A DNA stretch of 5,588 bases, from assembly GCA_036272735.1 (NCBI GenBank), contig DATAYF010000369.1, positions 1-5,588 on the forward strand, written 5' to 3'. Positions within the stretch are counted from its first letter, which is position 1; every line of letters begins with the position of its first letter. Below, in pieces: positions 1-4,846 of the stretch. Below the pieces are notes generated by a model. The model saw only the letters and a program-made list of their open reading frames with translations. It was not told the DNA's origin and ran no database searches. A program made the translations under genes and the position numbers. The DNA is from DATAYF01 sp036272735. Its GTDB lineage: Bacteria; Chloroflexota; Ktedonobacteria; Ktedonobacterales; Ktedonobacteraceae.

Positions 1-351
1 GACAGCTTCAGAGGCTGGTTCGAGCGCACAGCACCGGGCAAAGCGTGGCCATCCGGGCACGGATTGTTTTGGCCGCCCATGAGCATCCTGAGTGGAACAA
101 TCAGCAGATCGCACTGACAGTTGGTACCTGCGATCGCCTCGTACGCAAGTGGCGCCAGCGATGGAGTACCGCTCATTCACTTGCCGACGCGTCCCGTTCG
201 GGAGCACCGAGGCGTTTTTCCCCTGAAGTTCGCGCTCAAGCGACCGCCGTGGCTTGTAGCTTGCCGCAGCAGCATCAGATTCCTCTGGCTCGGTGGAGCC
301 GGAGCGAATTGGCACGCTAGGTGGCGGCGGCGCTGGCCGAGCATGTAGCGG
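1..351 (+). pseudogene. IS630-family transposase remnant (N-terminal helix-turn-helix part, interrupted)
   Basis: The frame is open from base 3 at the window edge to a TAG at 318-320, so the gene begins upstream of the window. The translation has the typical IS630 N-terminal layout: an RLVRAHSTGQS lead, RARIVLAA, a helix-turn-helix with QQIALTVG followed by LVRKWRQRW, then the linker RSGAPRRFSPEVRA and the block IPLARWSRSELAR just before the stop. In the same frame after the TAG, VAAALAEHVAVG still looks like the family, and homology is lost by about 350. The next in-frame stop is TGA at 387-389. No DDE catalytic domain follows, so this cannot be a working transposase. The TAG could derive from CAG (Gln) by one C-to-T change. 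In the intact family this region binds the element ends. Family assignment rests on motif recognition; a free-standing HTH protein is possible but less likely because the frame enters from outside the window. Confidence 0.8.
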
Positions 352-374
352 TCGGATGCGAATGGGCCATTATA

Positions 375-390
375 GTCACCGGACGGTGAC
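375..390. repeat. Perfect 16-bp palindrome with 7-bp arms
   Basis: GTCACCG, two central bases GA, then CGGTGAC. As RNA it could only form a 6-bp stem with a 4-base loop. As DNA it has the size and symmetry of a dimeric-regulator operator. It lies just past the point where transposase homology ends and about 185 bases upstream of the -35 box of the deacetylase gene, which is far for direct repression. It could equally be debris from the end of the mobile element. No T-run follows, so it is not a classic terminator. Confidence 0.4.
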
Positions 391-493
391 AACCCTACAA
401 GGGGCCACGCGGCTCATCCTTAAAGTCTAAACGCCAATAATTCAAGAAAAACGCAAAGGTAGAGTATTTTATACAAATAAAATAAAAAGCATC

Positions 494-508
494 CTAAAGG
501 CCCTTTAG
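494..508. repeat. Perfect 15-bp palindrome with 7-bp arms
   Basis: CTAAAGG, one central C, then CCTTTAG, inside the AT-rich intergenic stretch. The single-base centre makes an RNA hairpin unlikely, so a protein-binding site is the more natural reading. It sits 66 bases upstream of the -35 box of the deacetylase gene, a position compatible with an activator or distal operator. The function is unproven. Confidence 0.35.
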
Positions 509-573
509 AAGCCAACTCCCAGGATAATTATACGCATTCTATTCTATAGGGATATGCGGACCGACGTTCTTAT

Positions 574-602
574 TTGACGGTTGTCCTGGCGCATGTTAGA
601 GT
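574..602 (+). promoter_or_regulatory. Sigma70-type promoter for the PIG-L deacetylase gene
   Basis: The -35 box TTGACG (574-579, five of six consensus bases) is followed by a 17-base spacer and the -10 box TAGAGT (597-602, four of six). The bases TGT at 594-596 give an extended -10 (TGn) element, which would compensate for the imperfect -10. Transcription would begin near 608-610, leaving a leader of about 40 bases before the ATG at 651. The AT-rich DNA upstream could act as an UP-like element. Spacing and position make this a good candidate, but it is a sequence match only. Confidence 0.55.
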
Positions 603-626
603 GAAGCATAACATTTCATCTAAGAC

Positions 627-641
627 AGAAGGAACGAAGGA
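627..641 (+). promoter_or_regulatory. Ribosome binding site of the PIG-L gene
   Basis: AAGGA at 637-641 lies 9 bases before the ATG at 651, an ideal distance, and supports that start. A second purine-rich copy, AGAAGGA at 627-633, lies too far away to serve this ATG and may simply be chance or a standby site. Confidence 0.6.
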
Positions 642-650
642 CCAACACGT

Positions 651-1490
651 ATGGCAACGAAGCGGCTTCTAGGCGTCTTTGCGCATCCCGACGACGAAAA
701 TTTGATGAGCGGCACCCTGCTCCATTACCAGGCGCTCGGCGTTGAAACGGGGCTGGTGTACGCCACACGCGGCGAGGTGGGCGAAATCTCGGACCCGCTG
801 ATCTCCATACCAGCAAATCTAGCCGAGGTACGCGAAACAGAGATGCGGGCCGCCGCTGAAGTTCTGCGCGTGCAGCAATTCTGGTTTTTGGGCTATCGTG
901 ACTCCGGCATGCCCGGCACACGCGATAACCAGCATCCCCAATCTTTACAACGCGCCCGCCGGGCTGATGTGATCGGCAAGCTGGTGGCCGTCATTCGCCA
1001 GTTCCAGCCGCAGGTGATGGTAACCTTCGATGAGGCAGGCGGCTACGGCCATCCCGACCATATCACCATGTACAAGTACGCCACCGGAGCCTTTCATGCC
1101 GCCGCCGACGAGCTTGAATTTCCCGAATTGGGACCGGCCCACTCCGTCTCGAAGCTCTACTATAGCGCCGATTCGCGCCGTCAAATGGAGATTATGGCTG
1201 AATGGTTGCAGGCCGAAAACGAAGAGGGACTCTTCAATCACGTCGATATCAGCCAGCTTGGCCTTACCAACGAGCACATTAGTGTTGTCATCGACGTCGA
1301 ACGCTGGCGCGCAACAATGGAGCTAGCCGCGTCGCAGCACCGCGCCCACAAAAATCCCAACACTCCACTCTCACGTCTGCCTGAAGAGCTGCAAAAGAAC
1401 TGGCACAATACGGAATATTTTCAACTGGCAACATCGCGCGTTGGGGCCGATATCATCGGCGAAAACGACCTCTTCGCTCGCGTCTCGTAA
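651..1490 (+). CDS. PIG-L/LmbE-family zinc-dependent N-deacetylase
   Basis: A complete 279-residue protein. The family hydrolyses N-acetyl groups from GlcNAc-type substrates (GlcNAc-PI, mycothiol and bacillithiol precursors, antibiotic intermediates) using one zinc ion in a Rossmann-like fold. The signature AHPDDE is at residues 11-16 and HPDH at 134-137. By family analogy, His12, Asp15 and His134 bind zinc and Asp14 is the general base. GYRDSGMPGT (81-90) and GGYGHPDH (130-137) are close to the actinobacterial MshB/Mca branch, so a mycothiol-like or sugar-conjugate substrate is conceivable. The true substrate cannot be read from the sequence. There is no signal peptide or membrane segment, so the protein is expected in the cytoplasm. 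It has its own promoter and a good ribosome binding site and is convergent with the glycan operon, so it is probably a single-gene unit. Family call is certain; specific function is not. Confidence 0.93.
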   Translation: MATKRLLGVFAHPDDENLMSGTLLHYQALGVETGLVYATRGEVGEISDPLISIPANLAEVRETEMRAAAEVLRVQQFWFLGYRDSGMPGTRDNQHPQSLQRARRADVIGKLVAVIRQFQPQVMVTFDEAGGYGHPDHITMYKYATGAFHAAADELEFPELGPAHSVSKLYYSADSRRQMEIMAEWLQAENEEGLFNHVDISQLGLTNEHISVVIDVERWRATMELAASQHRAHKNPNTPLSRLPEELQKNWHNTEYFQLATSRVGADIIGENDLFARVS

Positions 1491-1514
1491 GCGTTTGGCT
1501 ATTCGTCTAGCGCG
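1491..1514. other. Convergent 24-bp gap without a clear terminator
   Basis: The deacetylase gene and the flippase gene end tail to tail with 24 bases between stop codons. The 10-base palindrome TAGCGCGCTA (1508-1517) overlaps the flippase stop codon and is followed on the plus strand by six T (1521-1526) inside the flippase gene. With no loop, however, it would form only a 3-bp stem. No convincing intrinsic terminator is visible for either direction, so overlapping 3' transcript ends or factor-dependent termination are likely. Confidence 0.4.
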
Positions 1515-3287
1515 CTACGATTTTTTACCCAACTTTTTCATCACCACATCTTTCACCAGGTTGATTTCCTCCACCTTGAACAGCAGGATCGCGCCGAAAT
1601 AGATGACTGTAGCCAGGCCGCCAGACACAATCAGGGTCAGGAACTGGCCGCTGAGGTGACTGAGCGAGAAGAGCGCGACATGAGCCAGCCCCAATTGGAC
1701 GCCCCAGGCCACCAGGGCCATCAACAGCGCCGCGAGACAAATCTTCACAAGGGTGGGAATGGTGCGACGAATGTGCAATGAACCGATAGCCAACCTGAGC
1801 AGGATCAGCAGGATGATCGCGTGCGCGGAGTTCTGCACGGTGTTGGCGAAGGCCAGCGCAGGTACGCCGACGTTGCTATAAAATGGCAATGCCACGAGCA
1901 GGTAGAAAAGGATACTGACAATGTAGATGGTCACCGGGATCCTGGTATTCTTGCGCGCATAAAACGCGGCAATCAGCAATTGATCGAGCACGACAAACGG
2001 CAACTGGTATGCGTAGTTTTGCAGAGCGGTCGCCGTCAGATTCGCATTGGCGATGCTATAGTTATGGTGCGCGAAAATCAGGTACACGATGGGCAGGCGC
2101 AACACTAGCAGGCCGGTCATAGCGGGAATCATCAGCAGCATGCCCAGACGAAAACCCAGCAGCAGCGTCTCTTTGAAACGCTCGGTATTGTGCTCGCGCG
2201 CGTGCTCGGCAAGCGTCGGCAATACCGCGACCGAGAGCGCCTGCGCGACCAGGCCAATAGGGAACTGGATCAGGGTCGTTGCGGTCCCCATTGCCGCCGT
2301 ACCAGCCGCGTGCTGAGGCGTCAGAGATTGCAAACGCAGATCAAACAGAACCAGCGCCGTAGAAAAAACCAGGCTAATGGCGATGGGCCAGTACAACTTG
2401 ATAATACGTCGTATAGCTGGATGCTTGAGATCCAGCACAAACAGGTAATAAAGCCGCTTATTACGGATGCCAGGTAGCAGCAGCACAATCTGCCCCACCG
2501 CACCCAGCAGCAAGCCCACTGGCAACGCCAATACCCCAATATAATGCGAACTGATCAGGCCTGTTACTATTGCCCCGACAATGACGCCCACATGGTAAGA
2601 GGCGGTGGCAAAAGCAGGCCAGCCAAATTCCTTGAGCGCGAAGAGCGCGGCCAGCAGCACCGCGAACGGTCCCAGCGCCACCACCGAAAAGAAAATAACC
2701 TGCGAGTAGCGCAGCGTCAGCGCTTTATCGGCTGTACTGTAGCCACTCACGAGGAAATTAATAAACCAGGGAGCGAACAGCGCATACAGGATGGAAGCGA
2801 CCACTGCGATAATCAGCACCAGATTGACAACGGTAAACACGATGCGCCGCATTTCCTGGCGTTTCTCAGCGGCTGCGTAGTCGTTGAATACCGGCACCAA
2901 CGCGCCATCAGTTGCGCCATTAGCCAGCAACTGATAGAAATTGGTGACTGGCAAGGTAGCAGCGATGAAGGAAGCAGCACCCGGTGCACCCAAGGCACCC
3001 ACCACCACGATCTGACGCACCATCCCCAACACACTACTGCCCAGGTTGCCAATAGAAACAAGCGCCGCCGCTTTTACCAGGCCGCCTCGTCGGCTGGGCT
3101 GCTCCTCTACCACCTCCACAATTCTGTCAGGCGTTGTTAGCGCCCCAGCAGCCACCGTAGGAAAGGTTTCGACGGTTGCCTCATTATGCTCAACAGGAGT
3201 CTCTATGACACCGTCTTTTTCTTCTACTCCTGCTGCCTCCACGTCGTCATCTTTTGCGTGCGTTTCTCCTACAGGGTCTTTTGCCAT
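1515..3287 (-). CDS. murJ: MurJ/MviN-family lipid-linked glycan flippase with acidic N-terminal extension
   Basis: A 590-residue integral membrane protein of the MOP superfamily. MurJ flips the cell-wall precursor lipid II across the cytoplasmic membrane. Residues 1 to about 66 are hydrophilic and acidic (17 Asp/Glu against 4 Lys/Arg in 1-65) and are extra to the usual family start. The core begins near GLVKAAALVSIG (69-80), and I count about 14 hydrophobic segments from there to about 570. Family landmarks are VLGMVRQ (86-92), GALGAPGAA (97-105), NGATDGALVPVF (123-134), LIQFPIGLVAQALS (339-352) and AFYARKNTRIPV (441-452). Compared with E. coli MurJ as I remember it, most cavity charges (Arg18, Asp39, Arg52, Glu57, Arg270) have no matching charge here; only Arg91 matches Arg24. 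It is the last gene of a glycan operon, so either lipid II or a lipid-linked polysaccharide could be the cargo. The ATG at 3287 fits the TAGGAG site; an internal start near the core is possible but has less support. Confidence 0.85.
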   Translation of the reverse strand: MAKDPVGETHAKDDDVEAAGVEEKDGVIETPVEHNEATVETFPTVAAGALTTPDRIVEVVEEQPSRRGGLVKAAALVSIGNLGSSVLGMVRQIVVVGALGAPGAASFIAATLPVTNFYQLLANGATDGALVPVFNDYAAAEKRQEMRRIVFTVVNLVLIIAVVASILYALFAPWFINFLVSGYSTADKALTLRYSQVIFFSVVALGPFAVLLAALFALKEFGWPAFATASYHVGVIVGAIVTGLISSHYIGVLALPVGLLLGAVGQIVLLLPGIRNKRLYYLFVLDLKHPAIRRIIKLYWPIAISLVFSTALVLFDLRLQSLTPQHAAGTAAMGTATTLIQFPIGLVAQALSVAVLPTLAEHAREHNTERFKETLLLGFRLGMLLMIPAMTGLLVLRLPIVYLIFAHHNYSIANANLTATALQNYAYQLPFVVLDQLLIAAFYARKNTRIPVTIYIVSILFYLLVALPFYSNVGVPALAFANTVQNSAHAIILLILLRLAIGSLHIRRTIPTLVKICLAALLMALVAWGVQLGLAHVALFSLSHLSGQFLTLIVSGGLATVIYFGAILLFKVEEINLVKDVVMKKLGKKS

Positions 3288-3299
3288 AATAAAAATGTA

Positions 3300-3305
3300 C
3301 TCCTA
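3300..3305 (-). promoter_or_regulatory. Shine-Dalgarno site of the flippase gene, overlapping the upstream stop codon
   Basis: On the minus strand the TAG stop of the adenylyltransferase gene (3305-3303) runs directly into GAG, giving TAGGAG. It lies 12 bases from the flippase ATG, slightly longer than ideal. A ribosome terminating on the upstream gene would sit on this site, so the two genes are probably translationally linked. Confidence 0.6.
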
Positions 3306-3821
3306 CAGGCTTTTGATCTTCGCAATCAATGCGGTCGTTGAGTGGTTTGGCAAATAGGGGATCAGTTTGATGGTACCACCATAGGCCATCACTGCCTCGG
3401 CTTCGGGCAGGCGAGTGGTATCGGGAAGGCCACTGTGGGCATCGACATAATCTGCGCCTTTGGTGTAGATCGCCGGTTGCAAACGTGCGATCAGTGCGTT
3501 GGCGGTCTTTTCTCGAAAAATGGTGACGTAATCGATGCAGCTCAGGGCCGCCAATATCTCGGCGCGCTCCTGCTCCGGCACCAGTGGTCGCTTCTCACCC
3601 TTGAGGGCGCGTACGCCCTCATCGCTATTGAGGCCCATCACCAGAAAATTCCCCAGCGCACGAGCTTCTTGCAGGTAGCGTATATGCCCCAGGTGCAATA
3701 GATCAAAACAACCATTGGTGAATACACCACGCTCGCCCGCTTGCTGGCGGCGTTGCACCTCGCTGGCAAGTTCGGACGCGTCCATGATTTTCTTGCGTGT
3801 CTCATCTATAAAGGTGTTCAT
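3303..3821 (-). CDS. rfaE2: RfaE2-type D-glycero-beta-D-manno-heptose 1-phosphate adenylyltransferase
   Basis: A 172-residue cytoplasmic nucleotidyltransferase. The family transfers AMP from ATP to heptose 1-phosphate, giving ADP-D-glycero-beta-D-manno-heptose. Visible motifs follow the family order: VFTNGCFDLLHLGHIRYL (33-50) with the HxGH nucleotide-binding signature at 43-46, GLNSDEGVRALKG (63-75), KRPLVPEQERAEILAAL (77-93), KGADY (121-125), and a C-terminal STTALIAKI (161-169). The TNGCFD and KGADY motifs separate it from TagD-type glycerol-phosphate cytidylyltransferases, its main look-alikes. In E. coli this activity is the C-terminal half of bifunctional HldE; here it is a separate protein. 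Its ATG overlaps the stop of the kinase gene by the ATGA at 3818-3821. Only a weak site, GATGGG 9 bases upstream, is visible, so translational coupling probably drives initiation. Met13 is an alternative start with no better site. Confidence 0.92.
   Translation of the reverse strand: MNTFIDETRKKIMDASELASEVQRRQQAGERGVFTNGCFDLLHLGHIRYLQEARALGNFLVMGLNSDEGVRALKGEKRPLVPEQERAEILAALSCIDYVTIFREKTANALIARLQPAIYTKGADYVDAHSGLPDTTRLPEAEAVMAYGGTIKLIPYLPNHSTTALIAKIKSL
3818..3821 (-). promoter_or_regulatory. ATGA start/stop overlap (kinase to adenylyltransferase)
   Basis: The adenylyltransferase ATG (3821-3819) and the kinase TGA (3820-3818) share bases, the classic arrangement for termination-reinitiation. 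It favours balanced synthesis of two enzymes that are one fused protein in E. coli. Confidence 0.8.
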
Positions 3822-4846
3822 ACGAATAGACCCATCAATTCTGCCGCGGTATTGCTGGCGCAGCCCAGCAGTCGTACGACACGAGCAGCCGACGCGTTCG
3901 CCAGATACGCCGCCTCGGCCATCGTAGCCCCCGTTGTGAGCGCCAGGGTAAAGGTGGCTGCCACCGTATCACCCGCCCCGTTCGTATCAACGACCTTGCT
4001 GGTGTTCGGCAAGGGAAAGACAGGCATATGCAACGGCTCCTGGCCCTGCTCGAACAGACTCATGCCTTCACTGCCACGCGTAATCAGCACTCCCCTGGCG
4101 TTGCTGCCCGTCAACAGGCGTCGTCCCGCCTCGTTCAACTCGTCCTCGGTGTTGATGGTCATGCCAAGCTCCTGCTCCGCCTCCGGCTGATTTGGCGTCA
4201 AGGCGGTCACGCCCTGGAAACGGGACAATGAGCCGTGCGCGTCCACCACAACGATTTTATTGAGCGCGCGGGCCGCTGGAATGCAGGCATCGATAATCTC
4301 GGGACTGATCACGCCATTGGCGTAATCTGATAGCATGATGGCATCCATACTTGGCAAAATCTGCTGAATGTAAGAAAGGATCAAACCTTTATACGGCTCG
4401 CATACCTCCGACTGATCGACACGGTCGATGCGCACCACCTGCTGGCTGACGATCTGCGAACTGCCTGCGATGACGCGTGTTTTCGTCGAGGTGGGACGCG
4501 AGGTATCGGTGATCACGCCCTCCTGATGCATCTGCACGTCAGCGATGGCCTGGCGCAACCGCTGACCCGGCGCGTCGTTGCCCACCACGCCCGCTAAAAA
4601 GACATCCGCGCCCAGCGAGCGCACATTGACCCCCACGTTGGTTGCACCACCAGGCACGATGCGCTCTTCGTCCAATTCGAGAATGAGCACCGGAGCCTCG
4701 CGATTAATACGCGTCGGTCGTCCAATCAGATATTCGTCGGCCACCATATCGCCGATCACCAGTACTCGTTTGTCGCCGAAGGATTTTATAAGTAATCGCA
4801 AACGCGAAGCAGCTATCGCTTTGGTCGCAGAGGTATCAATAATCAT
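3818..4846 (-). CDS. rfaE1: RfaE1-type D-glycero-beta-D-manno-heptose-7-phosphate kinase (PfkB/ribokinase fold)
   Basis: A 342-residue cytoplasmic sugar kinase that by family phosphorylates heptose 7-phosphate at C1 with ATP. Landmarks are VLVIGDMVADEYLIG (28-42), TRINREAPVLIL (45-56), PGGATNVGVN (65-74), VVRIDRVD (137-144), MLSDYANGVIS (171-181), LTPNQPEAE (216-224), VLITRGSEGM (253-262) and the PfkB signature DTNGAGDT (287-294), where Asp293 should be the catalytic base. The RI-REAP segment and DYANG are typical of the RfaE/HldE kinase domain and argue against ribokinase or fructokinase. The usual DPKG-like segment reads DAHG here (202-205). The frame stays open much further upstream, but that stretch lies inside the glycosyltransferase gene. 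The start at 4846 is preferred because the kinase fold begins there, it forms an ATGA overlap (4843-4846), and AAAGGG lies 11 bases before it. Exact sugar specificity is inferred. Confidence 0.9.
   Translation of the reverse strand: MIIDTSATKAIAASRLRLLIKSFGDKRVLVIGDMVADEYLIGRPTRINREAPVLILELDEERIVPGGATNVGVNVRSLGADVFLAGVVGNDAPGQRLRQAIADVQMHQEGVITDTSRPTSTKTRVIAGSSQIVSQQVVRIDRVDQSEVCEPYKGLILSYIQQILPSMDAIMLSDYANGVISPEIIDACIPAARALNKIVVVDAHGSLSRFQGVTALTPNQPEAEQELGMTINTEDELNEAGRRLLTGSNARGVLITRGSEGMSLFEQGQEPLHMPVFPLPNTSKVVDTNGAGDTVAATFTLALTTGATMAEAAYLANASAARVVRLLGCASNTAAELMGLFV
4843..4846 (-). promoter_or_regulatory. ATGA start/stop overlap (glycosyltransferase to kinase)
   Basis: The kinase ATG (4846-4844) overlaps the TGA (4845-4843) of the glycosyltransferase gene. 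This decides the kinase start and links the glycosyltransferase to the heptose genes within a single message. Confidence 0.8.

Larger units (their letters stand above)
352..650. other. Intergenic region, partly AT-rich, with promoter and palindromes
   Basis: About 300 bases without a convincing gene. The first part (352-420) has ordinary composition and contains the palindrome at 375-390. From 421 to 540 GC falls to about 33% (39 of 120 by hand count), far below the coding flanks, with A-tracts such as 481-489. A second palindrome lies at 494-508. The right end holds the promoter and ribosome binding site of the deacetylase gene. A perfect TATAAT also occurs on the minus strand (532 to 527), but it has no recognisable -35 box at 16-18 bases, so I do not call it a promoter. 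No tRNA-like or riboswitch-like fold was recognised by eye. Confidence 0.6.

Noticed and set aside
523..532. TATAAT on the minus strand and GATAAT on the plus strand as extra promoters
   Set aside because: Neither has a recognisable -35 box at 16-18 bases, and such hexamers are expected by chance in AT-rich DNA.
536..545. ATTCT tandem duplication
   Set aside because: Only two 5-base copies; expected by chance in this composition and without a link to any feature.
1508..1517. TAGCGCGCTA palindrome followed by six T as an intrinsic terminator
   Set aside because: The palindrome has no loop bases, so the usable stem is only 3 bp, and the T-run encodes lysines in the flippase gene.
2544..3140. 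Long plus-strand ORF (198 residues) opposite the flippase gene
   Set aside because: The composition (His, Gln, Arg, Asn rich) is what antisense of a hydrophobic-helix gene gives. It has no domain, and the minus-strand frame is clearly a real membrane protein.
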